Source of the DNA: Caldicellulosiruptor owensensis OL
GTDB lineage: Bacteria; Bacillota; Thermoanaerobacteria; Caldicellulosiruptorales; Caldicellulosiruptoraceae
Direction: 5' to 3'
Assembly (NCBI RefSeq): GCF_000166335.1
Contig: NC_014657.1
Coordinates: 488,501-552,500 of the forward strand
Length of the DNA: 64,000 nt
Part shown: positions 9,028 through 18,715 of the stretch, in pieces
How the letters are laid out: each line of letters begins with the position of its first letter
How positions within the stretch are numbered: the stretch's first letter is position 1
The notes under the pieces: generated by a model
What the model was told of the DNA's origin: nothing
The model's database searches: none
The model's input: the letters and a program-made list of their open reading frames with translations, nothing else
Position numbers and translations under genes: made by a program

Positions 9028-9053
9028 GAGAGCCAGGTTTGGCTCTCTTTTTT
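9028..9053 (+). terminator. Terminator of the lacI-xylB operon
   Basis: gagagcca / tggctctc stem with a four-base loop, then six T, directly after the xylB stop. Confidence 0.9.
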
Positions 9054-9131
9054 GTCATTTTGTTTGAAGGATTTTTGTACCTTTTGTCGAAATAATAAGG
9101 TGTGTGACTTTCTTGACAGGGGGACTGGAGA

Positions 9132-9269
9132 TTGAAACTTCGAAGGAGTTTGTGGTTAGGAGTTTTTGAGTTTTTTCTTTTCTTTTTAATAGGTTTTCCA
9201 CTTGCAGTTCAGGTTGCTGAACTTTTTTTCATATTAGAAAACCCATCATTGAATATTTTCAAATTGTAA
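9132..9269 (+). other. 45-residue membrane-helix frame ahead of HD-GYP gene, probable frameshifted N-terminus
   Basis: From TTG 9132, preceded by a gggggactggag purine tract, a 45-residue frame reads MKLRRSLWLGVFEFF..., a basic start and one strong membrane helix, and stops at TAA 9267-9269. The HD-GYP frame opens at 9221 in the -1 frame and continues with a second membrane helix. The HD-GYP frame has no ribosome site of its own. The simplest reading is one gene split by a single-base indel, or read through by -1 slippage at T TTT TTC (9224-9230). Confidence 0.5.
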
Positions 9270-9271
9270 CC

Positions 9272-10618
9272 TTGTTTTTTGCAATTGTATTTTTTACAGT
9301 TTTTTATATTATTAGATATAGTGGCATGTTAAAGAAATATAAAGTATTTGAGAAAAAACAAAAGTTTATAATTAAGAAACTAAAAGAGGAAAAGGACAAT
9401 ATTGAAAAAAGTTATTTTGATAGTATTCAACTGAACAGAGAGATGACAAATATTGTAAAGAGATTAATCGAAACAGAAAGAGATTTAAGAGAAAAAAATG
9501 AGTGGCTTAAAAATTTTTTTGAACTCTCAACCAGGATTATTAGTCTTTCAACTGTAGAAAATATAGTTGAAACTGTAGGTGAATATAGCCTTGGAAGTTT
9601 GCAATTTTTTCGCATGAGCGTTTATCATGATGGTGATGATAAGACCTTCAGAATCTTGGGGCAGTTTGGACAAAAAGATGCGCATGAACATCTGCTTTTG
9701 AACAGGGCGAAAGAGGATACAAATATTGCTTATAAAATAGAAAATAAAAACATAGTAAAGATAGCGATTCCAGTTGTTTCAGAAGAAAAATGTGAAGGTA
9801 TTTGTTTTTATGGAATAAAATGCAAAAGCACTTCGAGCGAAGATATTGAATATTATATCAGCCTGTGCAATTTTATAACAATAGCTATAAAAAATGCTAT
9901 TTATTATTCAAATCTCAAAAGACAAAAATCAGAAATAGAAGATTTGTATGAAAAAAGTACTTACATGAACGAAAAACTAAGGGAAACAGTGGAAGAATTA
10001 AATAAATCAAAAGTAGAACTTGAAAAGAAAAACAAAGAAATTGAGAAGTTTTTTTACGAAACAATCTTGTGTTTGTCTAAAGCAATTGAGTATAAGGATG
10101 TGTATACAAAAGGACACTGCGAGAGAGTGCAAAATATTGCTTTAAAGATTGCCGATGAGCTTTCACTTTCCCAAGAAGAAAAGGATGTTTTAAAGGTTGC
10201 ATGTTTGCTTCATGACATAGGGAAGATTGGTGTAAAAGAGGACATACTCAACAAGAGAGGTTCTTTAGAAGCTCATGAGTATGTAGAAATACAAAAACAT
10301 CCTTTAATAGGTTATAATATTTTAAAAGATTTAGATTTTACCGAGAGGATCAAAAAGGTTGTGCTTCAGCACCATGAAAGAATAGATGGCAAGGGTTATC
10401 CATTTGGATTGAAAGAGGAAGAGATAGACCTTCTTGCCAAGATTGTAGCTGTTGCCGATGCCTATGATGCAATGACCTCTGATAGACCCTACAGAAAAGC
10501 TTTTGATAAGCAAACAGCTCTGGGAGAGATGAGAAAGTGTGCTGGCAACCAGTTTGATGCCAAGATAGTGGAAAAACTGATTAATTTAGCTCAAAAAGGT
10601 TTAGTAATGTTTTTATAG
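9272..10618 (+). CDS. Membrane HD-GYP domain protein, cyclic-di-GMP phosphodiesterase
   Basis: 448 residues as read from TTG 9272, which has no visible ribosome site; see the upstream frame at 9132. It begins with a membrane helix (2-18), then a charged coiled coil (about 20-80), a GAF-like region (about 85-210), a second coiled coil (215-262) and the HD-GYP domain. The metal motif HDIGK is at 314-318 and the signature HHERIDGKGYP at 367-377; further HD-GYP marks are VAVADAYDAMTSDRPYR and GNQFDAKIV. HD-GYP proteins hydrolyse cyclic-di-GMP, and the motif set is complete here. It probably opposes diguanylate cyclases such as the one at the start of the window. Confidence 0.9.
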   Translation: MFFAIVFFTVFYIIRYSGMLKKYKVFEKKQKFIIKKLKEEKDNIEKSYFDSIQLNREMTNIVKRLIETERDLREKNEWLKNFFELSTRIISLSTVENIVETVGEYSLGSLQFFRMSVYHDGDDKTFRILGQFGQKDAHEHLLLNRAKEDTNIAYKIENKNIVKIAIPVVSEEKCEGICFYGIKCKSTSSEDIEYYISLCNFITIAIKNAIYYSNLKRQKSEIEDLYEKSTYMNEKLRETVEELNKSKVELEKKNKEIEKFFYETILCLSKAIEYKDVYTKGHCERVQNIALKIADELSLSQEEKDVLKVACLLHDIGKIGVKEDILNKRGSLEAHEYVEIQKHPLIGYNILKDLDFTERIKKVVLQHHERIDGKGYPFGLKEEEIDLLAKIVAVADAYDAMTSDRPYRKAFDKQTALGEMRKCAGNQFDAKIVEKLINLAQKGLVMFL

Positions 10619-10679
10619 CAAAATAAAAAGGAGTGTGTTAAAATTATTAAATAAGCTTTGATAGGAGCAAAGAATAGAA

Positions 10680-11264
10680 ATGTTCAAGGTTATTTTGGCT
10701 ATAAAGAACCAAAGACTATTTTCTATTGTGAAAAATACCCTTATTGAAAATGGCTATACCATTGCTGATAATGCTACAGACTTTGCAGATTGTCTGAGAA
10801 AGATAAGAGTTTTAAAACCAGATATTGTTATTATGGAGTATGGGTTTAGTGTTGGCAGTATGATAGAGATGATAGATATTTTGAAAAATGACAGAATATG
10901 TCCTGTTGTCATCTTGGCAAACCAGGCACAAAGGTCTAATATAGAAAGCGTAATCTTAGAAGACGATGAGTTCAATGTTTTTTTATACAGTCCATTTAAT
11001 AAATGGGCGTTTATATCTTTTGTTGAGACTATTGTAAAAAATTGGATGAGATTAAGAAAGTTAGAAGAGCAAATAAGAAAGCTTCAGGATGATTTAGAGA
11101 CAAGAAAGCTTGTTGAAAGGGCGAAGGGAATTTTGATGAAGGAGCTAAAGCTTGATGAGGAAAGCGCAATGAAAAAGCTTCAAAAGCTCAGCATGGACCA
11201 TCAGATGCCTATTAAAGAAGTGGCAAAGAGAATCATAGAATGGAAATTGAAGAACTCAAAGTGA
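10680..11264 (+). CDS. Response regulator with ANTAR RNA-binding domain
   Basis: 194 residues. An N-terminal receiver-like domain (1-115) is followed by a coiled coil (about 120-140) and an ANTAR domain (about 140-190: RKLVERAKGILMKELKLDEE...SMDHQMPIKEVAKRII). ANTAR proteins bind paired hairpins in nascent RNA and prevent termination, often at nitrogen-metabolism genes. The receiver looks decayed: where the phosphorylated Asp is expected the sequence reads IVIMEYGF, with Glu. It may therefore be fixed active or respond to something else. Next in line is a C26 amidotransferase, which fits a nitrogen theme. An aggag site lies upstream of the ATG. Confidence 0.88.
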   Translation: MFKVILAIKNQRLFSIVKNTLIENGYTIADNATDFADCLRKIRVLKPDIVIMEYGFSVGSMIEMIDILKNDRICPVVILANQAQRSNIESVILEDDEFNVFLYSPFNKWAFISFVETIVKNWMRLRKLEEQIRKLQDDLETRKLVERAKGILMKELKLDEESAMKKLQKLSMDHQMPIKEVAKRIIEWKLKNSK

Positions 11265-11278
11265 ATAAGGTAAGTCCA

Positions 11279-11962
11279 ATGAATGTGCTTATATTTGGCG
11301 GGTTTGATACAGAGAATGGAAAGCTTTATGTGATGAATGAGTACATAGAGATACTTGTGATGCTAAATGCAAAACCCATAATTTTTCCTATAAGTATCTT
11401 ATCAACCGAGTTTTTAAAAGAGTACATACAGATGTGTGAGTGTGTTCTTTTTTGCGGAGGTGAGGATGTTCACCCCAAATTTTATGGCAAAGAACCTCAG
11501 TGGGGAATAAGAAGAATCAATCTTTTGAGGGACCAAATAGAGCTTGAGGCAATGAGAATTTCATATGAGATGGACAGAAGAGTTTTGGCAATCTGCAGAG
11601 GCGTGCAGGTTATGAATGTTGCGTTTGGTGGGACTTTGATACAGGACATAGAGAGAAAATCCTCCATCTCCCATTACCAGAATCTTAATGGTATGTATGG
11701 ATATCACACTGTGGAAGTTGTTGGAGGGTTATTCACTCGCATCTTTGGATGCCGAAAGATTTTGGTAAACTCTTTTCACCATCAGGCAATAGAGCAGGTT
11801 GCGCCTGGGTTTGAAATAGAGGGAGTATCAATAGATGGTATTGTGGAGGCAATTTCAAAAAAAGATAGAAGTTTTTTTGTAGGTGTGCAGTGGCATCCCG
11901 AGCTTATGGCAAAAGATGATATTCTTCAAAAAAAGCTTTTTGATAGTTTTTTGAAAGGGTGA
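11279..11962 (+). CDS. Peptidase C26 / gamma-glutamyl-GABA hydrolase-type amidotransferase
   Basis: 227 residues from ATG 11279, preferred because ATAAGG lies eight bases upstream and the family strand VLIFGG follows at once; starts at 11240 or GTG 11261 are also possible and would overlap the ANTAR gene. Class I glutamine amidotransferase fold with an intact triad: the nucleophile in RVLAICRGVQVMN, HHQAI, and the GVQWHPE closing motif. The LFCGGEDVHP segment is typical of PuuD-like hydrolases, which cut gamma-glutamyl bonds such as gamma-glutamyl-GABA. The true substrate is not visible. The gene abuts the MscS gene. Confidence 0.87.
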   Translation: MNVLIFGGFDTENGKLYVMNEYIEILVMLNAKPIIFPISILSTEFLKEYIQMCECVLFCGGEDVHPKFYGKEPQWGIRRINLLRDQIELEAMRISYEMDRRVLAICRGVQVMNVAFGGTLIQDIERKSSISHYQNLNGMYGYHTVEVVGGLFTRIFGCRKILVNSFHHQAIEQVAPGFEIEGVSIDGIVEAISKKDRSFFVGVQWHPELMAKDDILQKKLFDSFLKG

Positions 11963-12750
11963 TGTATTTGAGTATTGATAAAATATCTGAAGTAATTTTA
12001 AAATACAGCGGAAAAATAATTTACTCATTAATAGTGCTGATTGCAGGTTTTTTGATATTAAAATTTTCTAACAGAATGCTGGAAAAATGGAAGAAAAAAC
12101 AGAGAGGTTCTGTGTTTCCTATAAATCAAAAAAGAATAGACACTCTTGCAGCACTTTTCAAAAGTATTATAAAATACTCTATATACTTTTTAGTGATTGT
12201 GCTCATTCTTGAAAACTTTAACGTTTCAATCAAAACAATCTTAGCTGTTGCAGGGATAGGTGGACTTGCGATAGGTTTTGGTGCCCAGAGTTTAATTCGC
12301 GACGTGATAGCAGGTCTTTTTTTGATTATAGAAGATCAGCTGTCTGTCGGTGACTATGTTACCATCGATGGAAGAAGTGGTACTGTAAAGGAAATGGGAA
12401 TAAAGACCATTAAAATTCAGGATTACAACGGTTCAATCCATATTATACCAAACGGTTCCATAGGTGCAATTACAAACTGGTCAAGGCATAACTCAAAAGC
12501 AATTGTGGATGTTAAACTCAATACAAAGATGAACTTTGATGAGGTGTCTTTAAAGCTCCAAGAGGTGTTCAAAGAAATTGAAGAAGAATTCAAAGAAGAC
12601 ATTGTCACACCACCGCAGATTGTGGGTATTGTGGACACTAACTGGATAGAATATACACTCAGAATTGTGACAGAGACAAAACCTCTTCGCCACTGGGATT
12701 TAGAGAGGGCGATGAGAAAAAAGATAATTGAAAAGCTTTTTGTAAGCTAA
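11962..12750 (+). CDS. MscS-family mechanosensitive channel
   Basis: About 262 residues. Three membrane segments (about 15-35, 65-85, 90-110) precede the MscS beta domain. The pore helix shows the family pattern [20 protein letters not shown] followed by [13 protein letters not shown]. Such channels open under membrane tension and release solutes on osmotic downshift. The start is uncertain: ATG 11962 overlaps the previous stop (TGATG), while TTG 11968 lies at better spacing from GAAAGGG. Co-transcribed with the amidotransferase and probably proS. Confidence 0.9.
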   Translation: MYLSIDKISEVILKYSGKIIYSLIVLIAGFLILKFSNRMLEKWKKKQRGSVFPINQKRIDTLAALFKSIIKYSIYFLVIVLILENFNVSIKTILAVAGIGGLAIGFGAQSLIRDVIAGLFLIIEDQLSVGDYVTIDGRSGTVKEMGIKTIKIQDYNGSIHIIPNGSIGAITNWSRHNSKAIVDVKLNTKMNFDEVSLKLQEVFKEIEEEFKEDIVTPPQIVGIVDTNWIEYTLRIVTETKPLRHWDLERAMRKKIIEKLFVS

Positions 12751-12787
12751 AAAACAAATTTTTAGAAAGGGGTATCGAGAAACAAAA

Positions 12788-14506
12788 ATGAAAGTTTCAG
12801 AGCTTTTTATGCCAACTTTAAAAGAAACACCTTCAGATGCAGAGATTGAATCACACAAGCTTATGCTAAGGTCTGGTTTTATGAGACAGCTTTCCTCTGG
12901 CATTTATGTGTATCTGCCTCTTGGTTACAGAGTTTTGAGAAAGATAGAGAACATTGTTAGAGAAGAAATGGATAGAAGCGGTGCTCAAGAGCTTCATATG
13001 TCTGCACTTATGCCAAAAGAGCTCTGGGAAGAGTCGGGAAGATGGGCAGTGTTTGGACCAGAGATGTTCAGAATAAAGGACAGAAATGAAAGAGAGTACT
13101 GTTTGGGTCCTACACATGAAGAGGCGTTCACATATATAGTTAGAAATGAGATCACCTCTTATCGAGAGCTTCCTAAAATTTTATATCAAATTCAAACAAA
13201 GTTTCGCGATGAAAGAAGGCCCAGGTTTGGTGTTATGCGCTGCCGAGAATTTACAATGAAAGATGCTTATTCTTTTGACATTGATGAAAAAGGCTTGGAC
13301 ATATCATACCAAAAGATGTATGATGCCTATGTGAGGATCTTCAAAAGATGCGGGCTTGATGTAAAGATTGTCGAGGCAGACACAGGTGCAATGGGCGGAG
13401 CAAGTTCACACGAGTTCATGGTTCCATCTTCAGTTGGTGAGGCAGAAATTGCATATTGCAAAGCGTGCGGATATGCTGCAAACTTGGAAAAGGCAGAATG
13501 TTTGGACACACCAGTGGAAAACAATGAAAAGCCAAAAGAAAAGCAGGAAGTCTATACACCAAACGTTAAAACAATAGAGGAACTTGTGAATTTTCTTGGT
13601 ATCGACAGCACGAGGTTTGTAAAGACAATGATTTACAAGGCAGATGATAAATTTGTTGCAGTACTGGTGAGGGGAGACAGAGAGGTAAATGAGACAAAGC
13701 TAAAAAATCTTTTAGGAGCTACAGAGCTTGAGCTTGCATCGGCAGAGGATGTAGAGAGAATTACAGGTGCAAAGGTGGGATTTGCCGGACCAATTAGCCT
13801 TTCGATAGATGTGTATGCAGACAACGAGATAAAATACCTCAAAAACTTTGTGGTGGGCGCAAATAAGACAGATTATCATATAAAGAATGTTAATCTCTCA
13901 GATTTTAAAGTAACAAAGTTTGCAGACCTCAGAAATATAACCCAAGACGACCTTTGCCCTAAATGCCGCTCTCAAAAGGTGACAATTGAAAGAGGAATTG
14001 AGGTTGGACACATATTTAAGCTTGGTACAAAGTATACAGAGGCTTTTGGCTGCGTGTATACAGATGAAAAAGGCGAAAAGAAGCTCATGATAATGGGATG
14101 TTATGGTATTGGTATCAACAGAACAGCTGCTGCGATAATTGAGCAGATGCATGATGAAGATGGTATAATCTGGCCAATAACAGTTGCGCCGTATGAGGTA
14201 ATTGTCGTGCCTGTGAATATAAAAGATGAAAATCAACACAAGATTGCATTTGAGATTTATGAAAATCTTCAGAAAAATGGGATTGAAGTTTTGATTGATG
14301 ACAGAGATGAAAGAGCGGGTGTGAAGTTCAAGGATGCAGATTTGATAGGGATTCCGTTCAGAGTTACTGTTGGGAAAAAAGTATCAGAAGGAAAGCTCGA
14401 AATCAGAAACAGAAGAACAAAAGAGACTTTTGAAGTTGAAATTGACAATGCTGTAGAGTTTATAATGAATCTTATAAAGCAAGAAAAAGCAAAGTACCAG
14501 GTATAA
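12788..14506 (+). CDS. proS: Prolyl-tRNA synthetase, bacterial type
   Basis: 572 residues, the length of the bacterial ProS form with an inserted editing domain. Class II motif 2 is seen in [20 protein letters not shown] and motif 3 in [16 protein letters not shown]. Between them (about residues 225-385) lies the YbaK-like INS domain that clears mischarged Ala-tRNA. The C-terminal anticodon-binding domain (about 470-565) contains [28 protein letters not shown] lies upstream of the ATG. No T-box leader was found in the 37-base gap before it. A terminator follows. Confidence 0.97.
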   Translation: MKVSELFMPTLKETPSDAEIESHKLMLRSGFMRQLSSGIYVYLPLGYRVLRKIENIVREEMDRSGAQELHMSALMPKELWEESGRWAVFGPEMFRIKDRNEREYCLGPTHEEAFTYIVRNEITSYRELPKILYQIQTKFRDERRPRFGVMRCREFTMKDAYSFDIDEKGLDISYQKMYDAYVRIFKRCGLDVKIVEADTGAMGGASSHEFMVPSSVGEAEIAYCKACGYAANLEKAECLDTPVENNEKPKEKQEVYTPNVKTIEELVNFLGIDSTRFVKTMIYKADDKFVAVLVRGDREVNETKLKNLLGATELELASAEDVERITGAKVGFAGPISLSIDVYADNEIKYLKNFVVGANKTDYHIKNVNLSDFKVTKFADLRNITQDDLCPKCRSQKVTIERGIEVGHIFKLGTKYTEAFGCVYTDEKGEKKLMIMGCYGIGINRTAAAIIEQMHDEDGIIWPITVAPYEVIVVPVNIKDENQHKIAFEIYENLQKNGIEVLIDDRDERAGVKFKDADLIGIPFRVTVGKKVSEGKLEIRNRRTKETFEVEIDNAVEFIMNLIKQEKAKYQV

Positions 14507-14529
14507 TATTAAAATTGATTGTGAATAAA

Positions 14530-14556
14530 AGGGGCTGCAGATAAAAGCCCCTTTTT
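14530..14556 (+). terminator. Terminator after proS
   Basis: aggggct / agcccct stem with a nine-base loop and five T. Confidence 0.85.
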
Positions 14557-14597
14557 GTTATTTTAAGAAAAATTTCAATTTCGGGGAGGTCTTGAAA

Positions 14598-15227
14598 ATG
14601 AAGATTATTGATGTTAGCATTCCAATTTCAAATGATATGGTTTATTTCCCTGGCGATCCAAATCCGCAAATATCAAGGGTTTATAGCATTGAAAAAGGAG
14701 AAGTAGCAAACGTGAGCAAGCTCATACTTTCATCCCACACAGGGACGCATATTGATGCACCAGCTCATTTTATAAAAAATGGTAATACAGTTGATAAGAT
14801 TCCATTAGAGAGGTTAATTGGAAAAGTCAGGGTGTTAGATGTGGGTGAGGAAGATAGCATAACAAAGAAGTTTCTTGAAAGCAAGAATATTCAGTATAAT
14901 GAGAGGATATTTTTTAAAACAAAAAATTCTTGGTATCTAAAAAGGGATACAAAGTTTTTTAAAAATTTTGTTTACTTGAGTGTCGATGCAGCTGAATATC
15001 TGGTAGAGAAAAAAGTTGAAGTTGTTGGGATTGACTATCTTTCAATAGAGGAATTTAATTCAAAGAATTTTCCTGTGCACAGATTGCTTCTTTCAAATGA
15101 TGTTGTTATTGTTGAAGGCTTATGTCTTTTAGATGTGAATGAGGGAAGATATAAATATATAGCCCTGCCCCTTAAGATAGAGGAATGTGACGGTGCACCT
15201 GCAAGGGTTATATTAATTGAAGGTTAA
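14598..15227 (+). CDS. Cyclase family (kynurenine formamidase-like) metal hydrolase
   Basis: 209 residues from ATG 14598, seven bases after GGGAGGT; a TTG six bases earlier is too close to that site. The family metal-binding motif appears as SSHTGTHIDAPAHF near residue 45. Members include formylkynurenine formamidase and isatin hydrolase, which use divalent metals. No tryptophan-catabolism neighbours are present, so the substrate is open. It stands alone between the proS terminator and the promoter of the XRE gene. Confidence 0.88.
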   Translation: MKIIDVSIPISNDMVYFPGDPNPQISRVYSIEKGEVANVSKLILSSHTGTHIDAPAHFIKNGNTVDKIPLERLIGKVRVLDVGEEDSITKKFLESKNIQYNERIFFKTKNSWYLKRDTKFFKNFVYLSVDAAEYLVEKKVEVVGIDYLSIEEFNSKNFPVHRLLLSNDVVIVEGLCLLDVNEGRYKYIALPLKIEECDGAPARVILIEG

Positions 15228-15246
15228 TTTACAATATATTTTTAAT

Positions 15247-15277
15247 ATAAACATATTGTTGACAAATAAACATAATG
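15247..15277 (+). repeat. Direct repeat around the XRE promoter, candidate operator
   Basis: ATAAACATATTG (15247-15258) and ATAAACATAATG (15266-15277) differ at one base, repeat every 19 bases, and flank the -35 box at 15259-15264. The place suits binding by the XRE protein encoded just downstream. Confidence 0.4.
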
Positions 15278-15288
15278 TGTATTATAAT
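15259..15288 (+). promoter_or_regulatory. Promoter of the XRE regulator gene
   Basis: Perfect TTGACA (15259-15264), 18-base spacer, perfect TATAAT (15283-15288). The predicted RNA start is only about 15 bases before the ATG, so the leader is very short. Confidence 0.8.
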
Positions 15289-15309
15289 ATTATTCGAGAA
15301 TAAAAATAT

Positions 15310-15741
15310 ATGGTAGAATGGATGATTGCATTGGATGAAAGAAAAAGATTGGAAGAATTTGGGCTTAAGATAAGAATTTTGAGAGAAGAAAAAAGGATAT
15401 CTCAAAAAGAATTGGCAAAAAGACTTGAAATTTCTCCTCAAGCCCTGGCAAATTACGAAAAAGGCAAAAGAATGCCCGGAATTAACATTCTTGTAAGACT
15501 TTCCGAAGAACTGGATGTGAGTATTGATTTTCTGCTGGGGCTTACTGATATAAGAAAGCCAAAGAGTAGGATGGTAAAAGAACATTTAGAGATGCTTGAG
15601 AATATTCAAGAGAAAGAAGAGATATTATCACTCATTGAAGAACTCTCAAATTGGGAACCTGAGGCGGTAAAGATTATTGAAAGATTTTTGAAGAGAGTTA
15701 GAAAAAACGTAGAGAGTAGAGATAAAGGTAGATATACTTAA
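15310..15741 (+). CDS. XRE-family transcriptional regulator
   Basis: 143 residues. A lambda-repressor-type helix-turn-helix lies at about 17-72 (LREEKRISQKELAKRLEISP, then NYEKGKRMP), followed by a charged helical tail (about 85-143). There is no convincing ribosome site before ATG 15310; ATG 15322 is an in-frame alternative. The direct repeats overlapping its promoter suggest autoregulation. Targets are unknown. Confidence 0.85.
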   Translation: MVEWMIALDERKRLEEFGLKIRILREEKRISQKELAKRLEISPQALANYEKGKRMPGINILVRLSEELDVSIDFLLGLTDIRKPKSRMVKEHLEMLENIQEKEEILSLIEELSNWEPEAVKIIERFLKRVRKNVESRDKGRYT

Positions 15742-16139
<398 letters not shown>

Positions 16140-18095
16140 ATGGAGCTTTCAAAGATTCAAACGCCCAGAAATCCTCTAAAGAGCGGTGTTCAATCTGCAA
16201 CCATTTCAACTCAAAGTCAGGGAGGTGGGCAAGAGCAAATTTCTGCAGGGAGTATTTTTGACTCTTCAAAGAAAAAAGAGCGAAGAGATGAACTCAAGAA
16301 AAACACAATAATCGAAAGGCTTGCTGCGGCCTCAAGCGAAACTCAGGCTGCTGTTGCTCAGGCAACACGTAATGTCAATGAACTTCAGGTTGCAGTACAA
16401 GAGATTGCAGCATCTGCTCAGGAAGCCTCAAAAGCTGCAAATGAATCATTAAAAGCTATTCAGGAGATTGAAAAGGTAGCAAAAGTATCAGATGAAAAAG
16501 CGGTTGAACTTTCAAATTCTATTGGAAATCTTCAAACTCTTATTCAAAATATTTCTGATGAGATTGGAGAAATGATCAGAGGAATAGAACTTGCCGCACA
16601 AACCTCACTTGAGTCGGCAGAAAATGTTTTGCAACTTGAAAAACAGGCAAACGAAATCAGAAGTACTGCGCAAGCTGTTATGGAGGTTGCTGACCAGACA
16701 AATCTTCTTGCACTCAATGCAGCAATTGAGGCTGCAAGAGCGGGCAAACATGGTCGTGGGTTTGCTGTTGTTGCAGATGAAGTAAGAAGCCTTGCAGAAA
16801 TAACAAACAAAGCTGCTATTGAAATTCAAAACATAATAGAAGAAATTCAAAAGGATGTAAACGTTGTGGCAGAAGATATAAGAAGTGTTGGTGAACTTGT
16901 AAGAGGTGAGGCTGAAAAAGCAAAAAGTGTAACAGATGATTTGCAAAAAATAGAAAATGCTATTAATACAATTGTTGAGGCTATGAAAGAAATAAGGGTT
17001 TTGTCAAGAAACATGATGAATGCAGCAAGTGAAGTCAGGGGCGGAAGTCAGCAAATTGCAGCGGCAGCTGAAGAAACAGCAGCGGCAACTGAAGAGTCAA
17101 ATGCCTCATTGATTGAACAGACAAAGGCATTGAATGAGATTAACAACGCGATAACAATGCTTGCGGAAATGGCTGATGAGCTAAGGTCCACGAACATTAC
17201 TCAAAAGAATGCGGAGGAGCTTGCAGCAGCATCTGCTGAGCTTGCAGCTATGGTGGAAGAGTCACACAAAGCAAGTTATCAGATATCCTCGGCATTAGAG
17301 CAGATTATGCAAGCAAGCGAAGAACAGGCAGCAGCTTGTGAAGAGTCTCAAAAGGCAACAGAAAACTTGAAAGAAATGCAAAAAGATATAGTTGATAGAT
17401 TAGAAAATACTACCAAGTTAGCAAAAGAGTTACAAGATATTTTAGAAAAAAATAGAAGAGATGTTGAAGGGTTAATTGAAGGTGTTGCTCAGTCGGTTGA
17501 AAAGAATCGACAGTCATTGGAAAGCGTAAGGGCACTTGAAAAAAGAATTAGAAATATTGAGAAGATAATTGATACAATCTCAAATGTTACAACAAAAGTA
17601 GATTTGTTGTCACTCAATGGTTCAATTGAAGCAGCTCGATCTGGCAAGTATGGAAAAGGATTTGCGGTTGTTGCAGGGGATATAAAACAGCTTGCTCAAC
17701 AGTCAAGTGAAGCGATTGGAAATATAAAGGAAATGGTGAGAAATATTAACGACCAAGTAAGAATTGTGTATGAGGATGTAGAAACTGCTATTAAGACATC
17801 TGCTCAGGAAAATGAAAAAGCGCAAAAAATAACTGTTTCACTTGAAAGAGTAAACCTTGCAACTGAAAAAGTTTTAGCAGAGGGTGGTCAGCTACTCAAG
17901 ATGGCACAGGATGCAGAAGCAGCACTTACACAGATTGCAGCAGGAACCATGCAGATAGCAAGAGGAGCAGAAGAAGCTTCACAAGCAGCTCAAAGTGCGG
18001 CAACCCAAGCACAGGAACAGCTAAAAGCTATCTCCCAGATTGCTCAAGCTACTCAAGAGCTTGCTAATCTTGCAGAAGAATTGAAAAATATTTGA
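16140..18095 (+). CDS. Soluble chemoreceptor with two tandem signalling domains
   Basis: 651 residues, nearly all helical coiled coil rich in Ala, Glu, Gln. No membrane segment and no recognisable ligand domain. Two separate MCP hairpin tips are present. The first (about 183-220) is canonical: [20 protein letters not shown] followed by [16 protein letters not shown]. The second (about 481-520) is a variant: [33 protein letters not shown]. They lie 298-300 residues apart, so the protein looks like two fused receptor signalling domains. Candidate methylation patches rich in E/Q/A flank the first tip (for example [12 protein letters not shown], 308-319). It probably nucleates a cytoplasmic array with the CheW and CheA-like proteins that follow. 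GGGGG lies upstream of the ATG; first gene of an eleven-gene run. Confidence 0.9.
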   Translation: MELSKIQTPRNPLKSGVQSATISTQSQGGGQEQISAGSIFDSSKKKERRDELKKNTIIERLAAASSETQAAVAQATRNVNELQVAVQEIAASAQEASKAANESLKAIQEIEKVAKVSDEKAVELSNSIGNLQTLIQNISDEIGEMIRGIELAAQTSLESAENVLQLEKQANEIRSTAQAVMEVADQTNLLALNAAIEAARAGKHGRGFAVVADEVRSLAEITNKAAIEIQNIIEEIQKDVNVVAEDIRSVGELVRGEAEKAKSVTDDLQKIENAINTIVEAMKEIRVLSRNMMNAASEVRGGSQQIAAAAEETAAATEESNASLIEQTKALNEINNAITMLAEMADELRSTNITQKNAEELAAASAELAAMVEESHKASYQISSALEQIMQASEEQAAACEESQKATENLKEMQKDIVDRLENTTKLAKELQDILEKNRRDVEGLIEGVAQSVEKNRQSLESVRALEKRIRNIEKIIDTISNVTTKVDLLSLNGSIEAARSGKYGKGFAVVAGDIKQLAQQSSEAIGNIKEMVRNINDQVRIVYEDVETAIKTSAQENEKAQKITVSLERVNLATEKVLAEGGQLLKMAQDAEAALTQIAAGTMQIARGAEEASQAAQSAATQAQEQLKAISQIAQATQELANLAEELKNI

Positions 18096-18129
18096 GCGGG
18101 GTAAGTAGAAAAGGGGAGGATTGAGTGAT

Positions 18130-18681
18130 ATGATTGACGAAGAAAGAAAAAGACTTTTGAAAGCAGATATACCTGAAGATTTTGAGGAAGAAGATGAACT
18201 TACCGATGAAAAGCAGCTTGTGATTTTTAAGCTTGGGAACGAAGAGTATGGTGTTGATATAATGCAGGTAAAAGAAATTATTAAAATGACCAATATAACA
18301 AAAATACCACAGGTTCCTTCATTTGTTGAAGGGATAATAAGTCTGCGGGGAGAGATATTACCAATAATTGATATGCGTAAGAAATTTGGTCTTCCAGCAG
18401 TGGAGAAAACAAGACAGACAAGAATACTTGTTATAAACCTTGACAATGTAACAATAGGTGGAATTGTTGATGAAGTTACAGAAGTTTTAAGACTCCCAAA
18501 CGATGCAATAACTCCACCACCACCTGTTATAAGAGGAATTAATACAGAGTACTTACAGGGTGTTGGTCAGATTAATGGAAGAATAATAATTCTTCTTGAT
18601 ATGTCAAAGATACTTACTTCAAATGAAGTGATTCAGATTGAAGAACTGAAGGAGGAACTGTTGAATTCAGATCTGCAATAG
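18130..18681 (+). CDS. cheW: CheW coupling protein
   Basis: 183 residues from ATG 18130, nine bases after GGGGAGGA; the TTG at 18121 abuts that site and is unlikely. The N-terminal 25 residues are very acidic (EDFEEEDELTDE), then comes one CheW domain: QLVIFKLGNEEYGVDIMQVKEI, VEGIISLRGEILPIIDMRKKFG, GGIVDEVTEVLRLP. CheW links receptor tips to the CheA kinase. A second CheW domain in this operon is fused to a phosphotransfer domain (24199). Confidence 0.94.
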   Translation: MIDEERKRLLKADIPEDFEEEDELTDEKQLVIFKLGNEEYGVDIMQVKEIIKMTNITKIPQVPSFVEGIISLRGEILPIIDMRKKFGLPAVEKTRQTRILVINLDNVTIGGIVDEVTEVLRLPNDAITPPPPVIRGINTEYLQGVGQINGRIIILLDMSKILTSNEVIQIEELKEELLNSDLQ

Positions 18682-18715
18682 CCTAATTATCAATACGGGA
18701 GAGAAAAATTCTAAA

